This document shows, one piece after another, positions 8,182 through 17,895 of a DNA stretch of 64,000 nt. The notes below the pieces were generated by a model, which did not search any database, had not been told where the DNA came from, and was given only the letters and a program-made list of their open reading frames with translations. Positions within the stretch are counted from its first letter, which is position 1; each line of letters starts with the position of its first letter. A program made the position numbers and the translations under genes. The stretch covers positions 62,001 through 126,000 of the forward strand of contig NZ_BMGY01000004.1 of NCBI RefSeq assembly GCF_014640435.1. Direction: 5' to 3'. The DNA comes from Hymenobacter frigidus (GTDB lineage: Bacteria; Bacteroidota; Bacteroidia; Cytophagales; Hymenobacteraceae).

Positions 8182-8886
8182 ATGAAACGACCGTATGTTA
8201 TCTGCCACATGATGTCCTCAGTGGACGGAAAGATTCTCTCGACCAACTGGCGGGACGAGGAGCTGACCAAAACCTTCGCGAGCTATTTTGAGAAGTACCA
8301 CCTCACGTTTCCCAGCCAAGCCTGGATGTGCGGACGCATCACCATGGAGCGCGACTTTTCGAACGGCGTGCAGCCGGAGCTGCAAGCCGCTCCGCATCCC
8401 ATAGCCCGTGAACCGTTCATCGGGGATAAAAATGCCACCTCCTTCGCCATTGCCGTCGATTCCCATGGCAAGTTGGGCTGGGACCGCAATACGACGCACG
8501 GGGACCACCTCATCGAAGTGTTGACCGAGCAGGTAAGCGACGCGTACCTCTACTACCTGCAGCGGAAACACATTTCTTACCTGTTTGCCGGGAAGAGCGA
8601 GGTCGATTTCGCCTCGGTCCTGCACCAGCTGGCCGAGTTGTTTCCCATTGAAACGCTCATGCTGGAAGGCGGCGGCCACCTGAACGGCTCGTTGCTGAAC
8701 GCCGGACTCATCGATGAGCTGAGCCTGCTGCTACTCCCCCTGGCCGACGGCACGCCGCAGTCGCCGACTACTTTTGAAGTCAGCGAGTACCTGCCCAAAG
8801 GCCCGGCGACGCGGCTGAGTCTGACCGACGTACAACGGTTGGATAACGATGTGGTCTGGTTGAAATACCGGTTCGCTCACGCCTGA
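8182..8886 (+). CDS. RibD C-terminal domain / dihydrofolate-reductase-like protein
   Basis: 234 residues from ATG 8182 (MKRPYVICHMMSSVDGKI); the frame is open further upstream only from a TTG. MSSVDGKI and the later MLEGGGHLNGSLL are the hallmark motifs of the RibD_C reductase family, which binds NAD(P)H and reduces ribosylamino-pyrimidine-type substrates. The deaminase half of bifunctional RibD is absent, and no riboflavin gene is nearby, so this is probably one of the many stand-alone RibD_C oxidoreductases of unknown substrate. Confidence 0.82.
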   Translation: MKRPYVICHMMSSVDGKILSTNWRDEELTKTFASYFEKYHLTFPSQAWMCGRITMERDFSNGVQPELQAAPHPIAREPFIGDKNATSFAIAVDSHGKLGWDRNTTHGDHLIEVLTEQVSDAYLYYLQRKHISYLFAGKSEVDFASVLHQLAELFPIETLMLEGGGHLNGSLLNAGLIDELSLLLLPLADGTPQSPTTFEVSEYLPKGPATRLSLTDVQRLDNDVVWLKYRFAHA

Positions 8887-9048
8887 AACAATGATGCAGC
8901 TAAAGCGTCCGTTGCGGTGCCATCGGTTCATGAAACCGGATAACTCAGGCAACGGGTCAGATGCAGTAACCGTCAAGTAAGCGCTTGGCTCTTCTCGTTA
9001 GCTTAATCGTTTTGTGTTCAGTTTAACGGTGGGTAAGGGAACCGGACC

Positions 9049-9534
9049 CTATAATGGGAGTCGTCCGCTCTCCAGTAAGTATTGCCGCAGGTGTGCGGCT
9101 TGCCCCCGGTTTCGCAGGCGGGTTTGCCGGGGCGTCAACGGGGCCGGTGGGGTAGACGTGGCATCGGCTGGCCGCACCGAGACGATGCCCAGGCCCCCCA
9201 CCACATACCGCACCAGGTAGAACGCGGCCTGCCGGGGCAGGAACAGGCAATAGGTTTTGACGTTCGTGCGGTCAAGAAAATACCCCCGGGCGTACACGCT
9301 GGCGACCCTAGTCGAATCCTCGGCGCGCAGCGGTCGCTCGGCCTGGGCGTAGACTAGTGTGGCCCACGCCTCGGCGTTGGCACTCACCTGTTTCGTGCGC
9401 AAAGCGGCATCCAGCGCCGCTTCGATGCGTGCTTGGTCGGCTTCCAACCGGACAACGCCCTCCGTCCGGATTTGTCCCCACCCAGCGAAGGGAAACGACC
9501 AGAAAAGCGACAGGATTACGCCGTACTTGCGCAT
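9049..9534 (-). CDS. Small secreted hypothetical protein
   Basis: 161 residues from the ATG at 9534 (MRKYGVILSLFWSFPFAGWG), which gives a good Sec signal peptide; an upstream in-frame start at 9561 would bury it. The mature part has a helical Ala/Glu-rich segment and a moderately hydrophobic stretch (AAFYLVRYVVGGLGIVSV, about residues 100-120) that could be a second membrane segment, then a basic C-terminus. I do not recognise a family. Stands alone between the reductase gene and a gene-free stretch. Confidence 0.5.
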   Translation of the reverse strand: MRKYGVILSLFWSFPFAGWGQIRTEGVVRLEADQARIEAALDAALRTKQVSANAEAWATLVYAQAERPLRAEDSTRVASVYARGYFLDRTNVKTYCLFLPRQAAFYLVRYVVGGLGIVSVRPADATSTPPAPLTPRQTRLRNRGQAAHLRQYLLESGRLPL

Positions 9535-9561
9535 GCAGGAAGAACGAAAGGTGGCTTGCAA

Positions 9562-10205
9562 TACGACTGTTCATTTACAGAATAAGAAGTGGATGCGTTC
9601 GTTCACAAAAACGGTCGGAAGATAAACGAGCGCAGCCGTAGAGGCTGTTGATGCAGTTGGTGGCGCCGGCAGCACCAGCGCGGCCGTGCCCGCCGCATCG
9701 GCCGGGGCACTGGCCACCAGGCGGCCCCGCGCAGCTGCCGCGGGCCGGATTGGGAAACCGTACCGGCGAACCGGCGGCCCCCGGGGTCGTGGCTTCGGCA
9801 AACGGTTGCATCCAGGCAGCCCGGGCGCTGGATATCAATCCCAACGGCTTTGGCGCTGGCAGTAGGTGCCGTTGCGCCACCTCCGGGGCGCAGGCCACCG
9901 CATATTGGGTAGTCCTTTTGTAAGCGTCGGGTAACAGGAAAAGTAATTTTGTGTCCTCCCCATTTCCTGCGGACTTCCCCTGCTGCTTTCTTGGAAGAGC
10001 GGCCCCGAGCGTTCGTAGCGGCTTGCTACGCGGTGAAAATTCAGAAGGGCACGCTGTTCGGGGCATGGCAGTGATTATGCTTATCGGGCAGGCCACTTTG
10101 CCCAGCCAATAGCCCGCGCAATTTCCTGCAAAAAAGGTTGGCTAGTGCACTGGATAAATTGACAATCAAAACTTTGACAATAGTACGATATTTCCATAAT
10201 GCTAC
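9562..10205. other. Gene-free stretch
   Basis: About 640 bp with no frame I can support. The long GC-rich ORFs on both strands have no recognisable motif and unlikely composition. The last 70 bp before the beta-helix gene are AT-rich with two ttgaca-like sequences (10158-10180) and may hold its promoter. Confidence 0.4.
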
Positions 10206-10211
10206 TTGATA

Positions 10212-13181
10212 ATGAATTCATATCTACTCTTTGCCCCCCTGATTACCGTTTCGTTGGTGGGGGGATTGGGGACTACGGCTGCGGCCCAATCCACTACCGC
10301 AGCGGCGCTCTACGTGAACGACGGGGCCACGACGGGTGATGTCTTCACGAGCGCCCCTGGCAGCGACACTGCTGGCAATGGCTCAACGACGGCCCCTTTC
10401 GCTACCGTCGCCCGGGCCCTGGCGCAGGCCGGCCTCCCCACCAAAACCATTTTCGTCGACGCGGGTAACTACTCTGAGCGCGTGGTCCTCGACAAACCGG
10501 TGAGCCTACGGGGGGCGGGCACTGCCACTGCCCGGCCGGCCAGCGCCACCGTTTTTGACGGCGGCCTGGTGGCTGATGTCGTTCAAACCAGCGAAGCCGG
10601 CCTGCGCATCCTGGTCAGCGGCAACAGCCGCAGTACCCCGCTCACGGTGGCCGGCATTACGTTTCGAGCCTACGATTTTGGTATTCAGGCCGATGGGGGC
10701 GCGCCGCAGGCACACGTACTGATTGAAGACGTTGAAGTGCTGCACAACCGGCGCCAGGGCATTTTTTGGAATAGTCTGGGCGGAGTGCAGGACCTGACTT
10801 TCCGTCGGGTGCGGGCCGCTTACACGGCCGAAAGCGGCAACTCCGCCAGTAACGGGGCCGGCCGGGGCCTCTTCCTGGTCAATGGCCCCAAGGTCGGTAT
10901 TCTGATTGAGGACGGCGCGTTTGAATTTAACCGGCGTGGCGGGATTGACGTCAACGATGGCAGCGTGAGCGACCTGACGGTGCGCAACAACCAGTTCACG
11001 CAGAATGTGGGCGGGGGGCTGATTATACTCGGGGCGGCCGGCGCGCGCACTGGCAGCGGCGCCTTCACGGGCATTGCAGCCCTCATTGAAGGCAATGCCA
11101 TCCGCAACAATGCCTCCAACGGCATGGAGCTAAAGTCCTGCACCGGCAGCGGCCGGGGCAGTGGTGCGGGCAGCTTCGTGGTGCGCAACAACTACATCGT
11201 CCGCTCCGTGGGCGCGCCCACCAACCTGAGCGATGACAACGCCGGCATGGCCTTTATCGACCGCGACCGGAACATCATTGCAACGGGCGGCGGCGTCACC
11301 GGCGACTTGGTTACCGGCGGGGCCTTCATTGCGGGCAATACCGTGCGGGGCTACCTGGCGGATGCCAATAGCTCGTCGTTCAACCGCAACGGCTTTGGCT
11401 TGGTGCTGGAAGGTGCCCAGAACAAGGTGTTCGGCAACACGGTGGCCCAGTGCCAGCGGGCCCTGCAAGTGCAGGACCGGCCGACGAATAGCACCGGCTC
11501 CACAGCTTTTTTCGACGTGTCGCGCAATGGGCTGGTCGTATCCGCGGGCGACAGCATTCGGGGAAACCGCCTGGATAGCTGTGCCACTGCCATTCGCACG
11601 GTAAACCTGACCCATCCAGTGGACGCGTCGCTGAACTGGCTCGGTGCCAACACGGCCTTGGGGGTGCGCGGCGCCGCCGGCACCGGGGGCCTGGTCGTGA
11701 CCCTCGAAGGTCCTGCCAACAGTTTCGCCGAGCGCCCGGCGTTCGCCCCCACGGGCCAGATTGATTATTCGCCGTTCCTGAACAGCCCGGCCGATGCGGC
11801 CCCTGCGGCGGGCTTCCAGCCGGCCCTCGATTACCTCAACGTGGACTTCGCCAGCCCTCAGTCGTCGCCCGCCACCCCGTTGGCGGAAGGCGTGGCGCTG
11901 GTCACCGAGAACGGTACCGTACGCCTGGAAGCCGGCCTCTACGATGAAAGCCTGAGCCTGGGCAAAAGCCTTGCATTGACCACGACCGGTGCCACGACCC
12001 TGCGCAACCTGACCTTGAACGGGGCCGGCAAGGTGCTCACGCTGGAAGCGCCGCTGACGGTATCGGGCGCGCTCACGCTGACCGACGGGCTGGTGCGCAC
12101 AACCGCCCTCAACGTGCTGACGCTGGCCGAGCTGGCCACCGCTACGGACGGCACCGCCACTTCCTACGTCGATGGCCCATTACGTAAGCTTGGCCAGCAG
12201 GCTTTTGTGTTCCCGTTGGGCCGCAACGGCCAGTGGGCGCGCCTGGGCATCTCGGCTCCCACTAACGCCGCTACCGCTTTCACGGCCGAATACGTGGCGG
12301 CCCCGGCTATCGGCACGGCGACCGCGCCGCTCAGCGAAGTAAGCCAGGTGGAATACTGGAACCTCGACGGAGCCGGTACAACGGATGTGGTCAGCGTACG
12401 ATTATTCTGGGAGAATGCCTTCCGCAGCGGCATTGATGACTTTTCGAGTGATTTGCAGGTGGCCGGCCTCACCGGCAGCCAGTGGCATACGGTGGGCAAC
12501 GGCGGCCTGAGCGGCGGCTTGAACGCCGGCTCGGTTGTCTCGGCGCAGCCCACCAACGGGTTCGCCTCGTTCACCCTGGGGTCGCTTTCGCCGGCTGTCA
12601 ACCCGCTCTCCTCGCAGCTGGTTACCTTCGATGCCAACCAGCCGCGCCCCGGCACGGTGGACCTGGAGTGGACCCTGACCAACGAAAGCAACACGTTCGG
12701 CTACGCCGTGGAGCGTTCGGCCACGCTGGCCAGCTGGCAGCAAATTGGCTTTGTCGCCAGCCAGGGTCTCACAGCCCAGCCCCGCGTCTACGCCTACCAG
12801 GACCAGGGTGTGCAGGGCCTGCCTCGGGCGTTCTATCGGCTGCGCCAAACCACTACGGCGGGCACGCTCCGCTACTCAGCCACCACGTCGGTCCAGCTAA
12901 CTAGCAGCCCATTAAGCACCGCCGCCGCTGTGGTCACGTCGTTCAGTGTCTTCCCCAACCCGGCCAGTGGCCACGTAACGCTGGTGCTCCCGACTGAAAC
13001 CCACGGCCCGGTTCGGGTAGTGCTCCTTGACCTGAGTGGCCGCCAGGTACTCCGCCAAACCCTGCGCGGGACTTCTGCCCTGGAGGTGAGCCTACCGACG
13101 ATGCTCCCTGCTGGGGTCTACCTGTTGCAAGCGCAGGCCGCTGGCTTTTTAGGCCGGCCCCAACGATTAGTGATTCAATAG
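10212..13181 (+). CDS. Secreted parallel beta-helix protein with T9SS sorting domain
   Basis: 989 residues from ATG 10212, with a signal peptide ending near TTAAAQ. Residues about 30-110 resemble the DUF1565-type opening of beta-helix proteins (LYVNDGATTGDVFTSAPGSD...PFATVARALAQA). Then come right-handed beta-helix (PbH1) coils to about residue 430, with repeated N-x-G/IxxN-type turns. A middle beta-sandwich-like region and a C-terminal T9SS type A sorting domain follow (FSVFPNPASGHVTLVLP...GRQVLRQ...LPAGVYLLQ, last 75 residues). The product is exported across the outer membrane and anchored or released at the surface. Possible roles are polysaccharide binding or degradation; no catalytic residues could be assigned. 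Confidence 0.85.
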   Translation: MNSYLLFAPLITVSLVGGLGTTAAAQSTTAAALYVNDGATTGDVFTSAPGSDTAGNGSTTAPFATVARALAQAGLPTKTIFVDAGNYSERVVLDKPVSLRGAGTATARPASATVFDGGLVADVVQTSEAGLRILVSGNSRSTPLTVAGITFRAYDFGIQADGGAPQAHVLIEDVEVLHNRRQGIFWNSLGGVQDLTFRRVRAAYTAESGNSASNGAGRGLFLVNGPKVGILIEDGAFEFNRRGGIDVNDGSVSDLTVRNNQFTQNVGGGLIILGAAGARTGSGAFTGIAALIEGNAIRNNASNGMELKSCTGSGRGSGAGSFVVRNNYIVRSVGAPTNLSDDNAGMAFIDRDRNIIATGGGVTGDLVTGGAFIAGNTVRGYLADANSSSFNRNGFGLVLEGAQNKVFGNTVAQCQRALQVQDRPTNSTGSTAFFDVSRNGLVVSAGDSIRGNRLDSCATAIRTVNLTHPVDASLNWLGANTALGVRGAAGTGGLVVTLEGPANSFAERPAFAPTGQIDYSPFLNSPADAAPAAGFQPALDYLNVDFASPQSSPATPLAEGVALVTENGTVRLEAGLYDESLSLGKSLALTTTGATTLRNLTLNGAGKVLTLEAPLTVSGALTLTDGLVRTTALNVLTLAELATATDGTATSYVDGPLRKLGQQAFVFPLGRNGQWARLGISAPTNAATAFTAEYVAAPAIGTATAPLSEVSQVEYWNLDGAGTTDVVSVRLFWENAFRSGIDDFSSDLQVAGLTGSQWHTVGNGGLSGGLNAGSVVSAQPTNGFASFTLGSLSPAVNPLSSQLVTFDANQPRPGTVDLEWTLTNESNTFGYAVERSATLASWQQIGFVASQGLTAQPRVYAYQDQGVQGLPRAFYRLRQTTTAGTLRYSATTSVQLTSSPLSTAAAVVTSFSVFPNPASGHVTLVLPTETHGPVRVVLLDLSGRQVLRQTLRGTSALEVSLPTMLPAGVYLLQAQAAGFLGRPQRLVIQ

Positions 13182-13289
13182 CATATCCAGCCGCTTACTA
13201 TTTCCCCGCGTGAAGTGACTGTGCTGGTTTGCACCGAACCACTCCATTCTGCTGGCCTGATGGGCCTTCTTATTGGAGCAACTCTGTTC

Positions 13290-13560
13290 GGCTTGGCTAA
13301 GCCACCTCAGTTTGTCGAGCACCGTGTTGTCGAACAAGACGTAGCCCCGCGCGCTGAGCGCGACCTGCGGGCGTACCTGCTGCCAGAGCTGGTGCGGCGT
13401 GAAATGGCTGAGTTTTGAGAAAGTAACCCACGTTGTCGTGCGTCAAGCCGTCCAGGTACGTGCCCGTGTAATTCACCTGGCTGTTCACCAAAAACTGCCC
13501 GCAGAGCTGAGCGGCGACTTTTGTGGCTTTTCTCCTCAAGTTACGCCTTTTGCGTAAGTC
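13290..13560 (-). pseudogene. IS701-like transposase N-terminal remnant
   Basis: The minus strand reads QFLVNSQVNYTGTYLDGLTH and DNVGYFLKTQ, then after a frameshift VLFDNTVLDK, matching the start of IS701-like transposases (compare the TYIEYLL...VSHDQANRFL start of the remnant at 1.1 kb). An IS-like end with gcgtaagt occurs at about 13551-13558. The rest of the gene is missing. The sequence immediately to the right (13564-13685) is the block duplicated at 745-851. Confidence 0.65.
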
Positions 13561-13728
13561 CTGAGGTAATCGAAAAATATATCAGCTAATCAGTTTGGGC
13601 GAGTGGAGATGCTGGGTAATTTTTCCGAAAAATGCTCCTAAAAGCTTTCCCGCAGAGGGCGCAGAGGTTTACGCAGAGGGCCGCAGAAGAACATCCTCCG
13701 CGGCCTTCTGCGGTGAATAATCGTTGGA

Positions 13729-14388
13729 CTACCCGCCTTCTAGGATGTGGCCGTCGCGCATCACAATCTTGCGGTCGGCCATTTCGGCCAGCTGGTCGTT
13801 GTGCGTCACAATCACGAAGGTCTGGCCCAGTTCCTTGCGCAGCAGGAAGAAAATCTGGTGCAGCTCCTGGGCGTTTTTGGTGTCGAGGTTGCCGCTGGGT
13901 TCGTCGGCGAAGATGATTTCGGGGGAGTTAATCAGGGCGCGGGCCACGGACACGCGCTGCTGCTCGCCGCCGCTCATCTCGCTGGGCTTGTGGTTGGCTC
14001 GGAATTCCATGTTCAGCATGCCCAGCAATTCGCGGGCCCGCACGCGCACTTCTTTTTCGGAGCGGCCGGCCAGATAGGCGGGCAGGCACACGTTTTCGAG
14101 GGCCGTGAATTCGGGCAGCAGGTTGTGAAACTGGAAAATGAAGCCGATGTGCCGGTTGCGGAACCTAGCCAAGTCGTTGCGCCCCAATGAGCTGACCGAC
14201 TCGCCATCGAACAACACTTCGCCCGAATCGGGGTTGTCGAGCGTGCCCAGAATGTGCAATAGCGTGCTTTTGCCCGCTCCGGAGGAACCGACGATGCTCA
14301 CGATTTCCGATTTCTCAATCGTCAAATCAATGCCTTTGAGCACGTTAAGAGAGTTGTAACTCTTGTGGATGTTAATAGCTTGCAGCAA
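13729..14388 (-). CDS. lolD: LolD-like ABC transporter ATPase
   Basis: 219 residues, the normal length for LolD/MacB-type ATPases. Walker A is GSSGAGKS (about 34-41), the Q-loop sits in [18 protein letters not shown], the signature is MSGGEQQR, Walker B is [12 protein letters not shown], and the H-loop His is in VIVTHND. In Gram-negatives LolD powers the LolCE complex that extracts lipoproteins from the inner membrane. No permease gene is adjacent here, as is common in Bacteroidota. A 180-bp internal segment is duplicated at 852-1030. Confidence 0.88.
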   Translation of the reverse strand: MLQAINIHKSYNSLNVLKGIDLTIEKSEIVSIVGSSGAGKSTLLHILGTLDNPDSGEVLFDGESVSSLGRNDLARFRNRHIGFIFQFHNLLPEFTALENVCLPAYLAGRSEKEVRVRARELLGMLNMEFRANHKPSEMSGGEQQRVSVARALINSPEIIFADEPSGNLDTKNAQELHQIFFLLRKELGQTFVIVTHNDQLAEMADRKIVMRDGHILEGG

Positions 14389-14424
14389 CGGCGGGCAGCG
14401 ATAGACGTGAATAATGCGGGTAGG

Positions 14425-14432
14425 GCAAAGCT
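14425..14432 (-). promoter_or_regulatory. Candidate -7 element for lolD
   Basis: On the minus strand this reads TAGCTTTG, a match to the Bacteroidota -7 consensus TAnnTTTG, about 36 bp upstream of the lolD ATG. No convincing TTG at the expected -33 spacing was found, so the call is tentative. Confidence 0.35.
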
Positions 14433-14526
14433 ACGCAGAATCCGGAAGGGCACGCGAAGCTGAGCCCAATACGTAGGCCAGGTGCTAACGTACGTGCTAT
14501 TTTGCGGGCTGCCAGGTTTTCTATTC

Positions 14527-15666
14527 ATGACTTTACCCCCGAACTCATTCGCTGTGCGCCGCTGGTGGCCGCTGGTTCTGCTGAGCGGGCTGGGGCTGCT
14601 GGCGCTGCTGTGGCAATGGCCCCGCACTGCAAACCCGGCTGCGCAGGAGTCTTACATGGCAGCATTGCCGGCTGGCCGGCCCCTGGCGTTCGATAGCAGC
14701 CGCCTGCGCGGGGTAAACTGGGTGGGTGGCGATTCGGTGACGGCCGCCCAGTTGATGCCGCTGCGAAAAGCTGGGGTGACCTGGATTGCCCAAACGCCCT
14801 TCGGCTGGCAGAGCGGAGCCGCCGACCCCGTCATTCGCACCCTCACGGGGCGGCCGGTGGGGCGGTATGGCCTGTGGGGTGAGAGCGACGCCGGCATCGC
14901 CCACACCGTCCGGTTGGCGCGGCAGCGCGGCATCCGCACGCTGCTCAAGCCGCACTTGTGGGTGCGGGGCCGCAGCGCCTGGCCGGGCGACATCAACATG
15001 GCCAGCCCGGCCGACTGGGACGCGTGGTTCGCCAGCTACTCCGCCTTTATGCTGCACTACGCCCAGCTGGCCGAAACCACGCATTGCGCCGGCCTGTGCA
15101 TCGGTACCGAGCTGCAGCATGCCACCGAGCCGGCCCACGACAAAGCGTGGCGCACGCTCATCCGCCAGATTCGGCGGGTGTACCACGGGCCGCTCACCTA
15201 CGCGGCCAACTGGAGCGGCGAGTACCAGCAAATCCGGTTCTGGGACGCGCTGGATTACGTGGGCGTGCAGGCGTACTTCCCGTTGAGCACGGCCGAGAAT
15301 CCACCCCTGGATACGTTGCTGCGCGGCTGGCAGCCGCATTTGCAGAAGTTGGCCCAATGGCAGAAGAAAATCAGAAAGCCCGTGGTTTTTACCGAGGTGG
15401 GCTACAAGACCACGGCCGATGCGGCCATCCGGCCCTGGGAGTGGCCCGAGCGCACGGCGGCTGTGCAAACGCCCGACGAGGCCACGCAGGCCCGCTGCTA
15501 CGAGGCCTTGTTTCGGGCCTGCTGGGGCCTGCCGTGGCTGAAAGGCGTGTTTATCTGGAAGTGGTACCCGGGGCTGGCAGCCGACGGCCCGGCCCGCTGG
15601 CACGCCGATTTTACGCCCCAGCACAAGCCCGCCGAAACCGTTTTGGCCCGGTGGTATGCGCAGTAA
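14527..15666 (+). CDS. GH113-like glycoside hydrolase (TIM barrel)
   Basis: 379 residues from ATG 14527 (MTLPPNSFAVRRWWPLVLL), chosen because it begins a signal/anchor helix; a GTG at 14482 is also open. After the anchor comes a TIM-barrel domain: RGVNWVGGDSVTA, then LLKPHLWVRG, GLCIGTELQHAT (Glu after strand 4, likely acid/base), DYVGVQAYFPL and PVVFTEVGYKT (Glu after strand 7, likely nucleophile). This pattern is like GH113 (beta-mannanase-type) and related GTA-like TIM-barrel proteins. Probably periplasmic or lipid-side anchored. Substrate not determined. Confidence 0.75.
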   Translation: MTLPPNSFAVRRWWPLVLLSGLGLLALLWQWPRTANPAAQESYMAALPAGRPLAFDSSRLRGVNWVGGDSVTAAQLMPLRKAGVTWIAQTPFGWQSGAADPVIRTLTGRPVGRYGLWGESDAGIAHTVRLARQRGIRTLLKPHLWVRGRSAWPGDINMASPADWDAWFASYSAFMLHYAQLAETTHCAGLCIGTELQHATEPAHDKAWRTLIRQIRRVYHGPLTYAANWSGEYQQIRFWDALDYVGVQAYFPLSTAENPPLDTLLRGWQPHLQKLAQWQKKIRKPVVFTEVGYKTTADAAIRPWEWPERTAAVQTPDEATQARCYEALFRACWGLPWLKGVFIWKWYPGLAADGPARWHADFTPQHKPAETVLARWYAQ

Positions 15667-15736
15667 GGCCCGGCCGCCGTACTTTCGCGTCAGCAACCGA
15701 AGCTCAGTGTAGCTAACCCACCCCTTTTCCATTTTT

Positions 15737-16933
15737 ATGAACATTCACGAATATCAGGGCAAGGAAATCCTGAAAAAATACGGCGTGCGCGTGCAGGAAG
15801 GCATCGTGGCCGACACGCCCGAGGAGGCCGTGGCCGCCGCCGAGAAGCTCACCGCCGATACCGGTACCAGCTGGTACGTTATCAAGGCGCAGATTCACGC
15901 GGGTGGTCGGGGCAAAGGGGGCGGAGTGAAGCTCGCCAAAAACCTGGAGCAGGTGAAAGAAATTGCCGGCAACATCCTCGGCATGCAGCTCATCACCAAG
16001 CAAACCGGCCCGGAAGGCCGCAAAGTGCATAAAATCCTGATTGCTCAGGACGTGTACTACCCCGGCGCTTCGGAGCCGAAGGAGTACTACATGAGTGTGC
16101 TGCTGGACCGCGCGCTGGGCAAAAACGTCATCATTTACACCACCGAGGGCGGCATGGACATCGAGGAAGTAGCTGAGGCGCATCCCGAGAAAATCCACCG
16201 CGAGCATGTGGACCCCGCCGTGGGCCTGCAGGGCTTCCAGGCCCGCAAAATTGCCTTCAACCTCGGCCTCGAGGGCGAAGCGCAGAAGGAAATGGTGAAA
16301 TTCGTGCAGGCGCTGTACAAGGCCTACGACGAAACCGATTCGGCCATGTTCGAAATCAACCCCGTGCTGAAAACGTCGGACAACAAAATCCTGGCCGTTG
16401 ACGCCAAGGTGACGCTGGACGAAAACGCACTGTACCGCCACAAGGATTTCGTGGCCCTGCGCGACTTCAATGAGGAAGACCCCTTGGAAGTAGAAGCCAG
16501 CCAGAACAGCCTGAACTACGTGAAGCTCGACGGCAACGTGGGCTGCATGGTGAACGGTGCCGGCCTGGCCATGGCCACGATGGACATCATCAAGCTGAGC
16601 GGCGGCGAGCCGGCCAACTTCCTCGACGTTGGGGGCGGAGCCAATGCCCAGACGGTGGAGGCGGGTTTCCGCATCATCCTGAAGGACCCGAACGTGAAGG
16701 CCATTCTCATCAACATCTTCGGCGGCATCGTGCGCTGCGACCGGGTTGCCAACGGGGTGGTAGAGGCTTACAAAGCCATCGGCGACATCCGCGTGCCCAT
16801 CATCGTGCGTCTGCAAGGCACCAACGCCGAAGAAGGTGCCCGCATCATCGACGAAAGCGGCCTGAAAGTATCCTCGGCCGTGTTGCTGAAAGATGCTGCT
16901 GCCCGCGTGAAAGAAGTGCTGGCAACTGCCTAG
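15737..16933 (+). CDS. sucC: Succinyl-CoA ligase beta subunit
   Basis: 398 residues, the standard length. The N-terminal ATP-grasp begins [35 protein letters not shown] is the typical nucleotide-binding segment; the C-terminal CoA-ligase part shows [20 protein letters not shown] and [10 protein letters not shown]. With SucD it converts succinyl-CoA to succinate with formation of ATP or GTP in the TCA cycle. sucD is not in this window, so the subunits are encoded apart. Convergent with the OsmC gene, sharing a long hairpin. Confidence 0.95.
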   Translation: MNIHEYQGKEILKKYGVRVQEGIVADTPEEAVAAAEKLTADTGTSWYVIKAQIHAGGRGKGGGVKLAKNLEQVKEIAGNILGMQLITKQTGPEGRKVHKILIAQDVYYPGASEPKEYYMSVLLDRALGKNVIIYTTEGGMDIEEVAEAHPEKIHREHVDPAVGLQGFQARKIAFNLGLEGEAQKEMVKFVQALYKAYDETDSAMFEINPVLKTSDNKILAVDAKVTLDENALYRHKDFVALRDFNEEDPLEVEASQNSLNYVKLDGNVGCMVNGAGLAMATMDIIKLSGGEPANFLDVGGGANAQTVEAGFRIILKDPNVKAILINIFGGIVRCDRVANGVVEAYKAIGDIRVPIIVRLQGTNAEEGARIIDESGLKVSSAVLLKDAAARVKEVLATA

Positions 16934-16939
16934 GGCAGC

Positions 16940-17025
16940 AATTAAAAATCGATAATTAAGAATTAAAAATGCCCGCCTGACGATTCAGGCGGGCATTTTT
17001 AATTCTTAATTATCGATTTTTAATT
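16940..17025. terminator. Bidirectional terminator between sucC and osmC-type gene
   Basis: A perfect stem of about 41 bp (16940-16980 pairing with 16985-17025) with a 4-nt loop, with gcccgcctga/tcaggcgggc at its core and A/T-rich flanks on both sides. The right arm includes part of the stop codon of the OsmC-type gene on the minus strand. Confidence 0.85.
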
Positions 17026-17501
17026 TATTTCCCTTCGGCCACGCCGATATTCTCTTCGGCCCTCACTGGAAGGGCTTTACCCATCACGCGCAGCTCGACT
17101 TCCATGTTGCCACGGGTACCAACCGAGTAAGGACAGATTTTGTGGGCCTGGCGCACCATTTCGATGGTTTTGGCTTCATCAAATTTCTTGAGGTCCACGT
17201 CGAGTATCGCGCTCAGGCCGTAGCCTTCGCCCTCCTGAAACAGCGTGACGGAGCACTGCACCGAGCTTTCCTTATCGAGCGTATCACCAGCGCGCTGGGC
17301 CGTGACGAGCAGCGCCTGCTGGAAGCACGAGGCGTAGCCGGCGGCAAACAGCTCTTCGGGGTTGGTGGCGCCTTTTTTGCCGCCCAGGCCCTCGGGCACG
17401 GACATGTCCAAATCGATGATGCCGGTGGCGGAGCGCACATGGCCGCTGCGGCCGCCCACGGCCGAAGCCTCGGCCGTGTACAGGTTCTTTTTAGTTTCCA
17501 T
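17025..17501 (-). CDS. OsmC/Ohr-family organic hydroperoxide resistance protein
   Basis: 158 residues from ATG 17501 (METKKNLYTAEASAVGGRSG); upstream in-frame starts would add about 56 residues foreign to the family. The peroxidatic Cys is in GYASCFQQALL and the resolving Cys in HKICPYSVGTRGN, the two-cysteine pattern of Ohr proteins. NPEELFAAGYASCF is the family signature. It reduces organic hydroperoxides with lipoyl-dependent reductants. Shares a terminator with convergent sucC. Confidence 0.9.
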   Translation of the reverse strand: METKKNLYTAEASAVGGRSGHVRSATGIIDLDMSVPEGLGGKKGATNPEELFAAGYASCFQQALLVTAQRAGDTLDKESSVQCSVTLFQEGEGYGLSAILDVDLKKFDEAKTIEMVRQAHKICPYSVGTRGNMEVELRVMGKALPVRAEENIGVAEGK

Positions 17502-17612
17502 CAGGGTAAGTAGGAAGTAGTGATTGGCAAGGTTGAATGCTAATTGGTTTAACTGGTTTCTCGTCTTTTGGGTTGTGGGCGCGGTGCCCGGACAAAGGAT
17601 TTGCCCGCGCAT

Positions 17613-17643
17613 TTGGTCGCCCTCGCTTTTATGGCTACTTTTG
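17613..17643 (+). promoter_or_regulatory. Promoter of tRNA-Arg
   Basis: TTG at 17613-17615, a 20-nt spacer and TACTTTTG at 17636-17643 match the Bacteroidota sigma-A consensus (TTG, 19-20 nt, TAnnTTTG). The tRNA begins 12 nt after the -7 element. Confidence 0.7.
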
Positions 17644-17654
17644 CAGCCTATTCC

Positions 17655-17726
17655 GGCCGCGTCGTACAACGGATAGTATGAGAGTTTCCGAAGCTCTTGA
17701 TTTAGGTTCGATTCCTAACGCGGCCA
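17655..17726 (+). tRNA. tRNA-Arg (CCG)
   Basis: Acceptor arms ggccgcg (17655-17661) and cgcggcc (17719-17725) pair perfectly, with discriminator A at 17726. The T-arm contains ggttcgattcc. The anticodon stem-loop is agagt-ttccgaa-gctct, giving anticodon CCG. CCA is not encoded. The 3' end serves as integration target for the downstream tyrosine integrase. Confidence 0.88.
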
Positions 17727-17727
17727 C
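17705..17727 (+). repeat. attL: tRNA 3'-end direct repeat
   Basis: The tRNA T-arm/acceptor end contains ctaacgcggccac at 17715-17727, repeated exactly at 54418-54430. The 10 bases before it match less well (ggttc is shared, then four mismatches). The int gene follows 170 bp later. Confidence 0.75.
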
Positions 17728-17753
17728 AACCCTACCCGACGCGAGGTAGAACT

Positions 17754-17807
17754 TACGCCCCCAAAACACCGTTCAAACTACTTGTAGTGCGGTTTTTTGG
17801 GGGCGTA
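17754..17807. terminator. Hairpin terminator at left end of the element
   Basis: tacgcccccaaaacacc (17754-17770) pairs with ggttttttgggggcgta (17791-17807). It separates tRNA transcription from int. Confidence 0.7.
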
Positions 17808-17895
17808 TTTCGTTTCTCCCTGGCGCGGGTCTTGCGCTTTGTGGTGGGAAGTCTGCCCCCGAACCTGCCCCCATCACACATCCACCTGCCCCCAT

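Noticed and set aside
9575..10096. Open frame of 173 residues on the minus strand
   Set aside because: Pro/Ala/Arg-rich composition, no motif, no neighbours supporting it; left as gene-free DNA.
14545..15744. 399-residue minus-strand open frame
   Set aside because: Shadow of the GH113-like glycosidase on the plus strand; composition (His/Arg/Gly-rich) is typical of a GC-rich antisense frame.
15713..16816. 367-residue minus-strand open frame
   Set aside because: Antisense of sucC, which is unmistakable.
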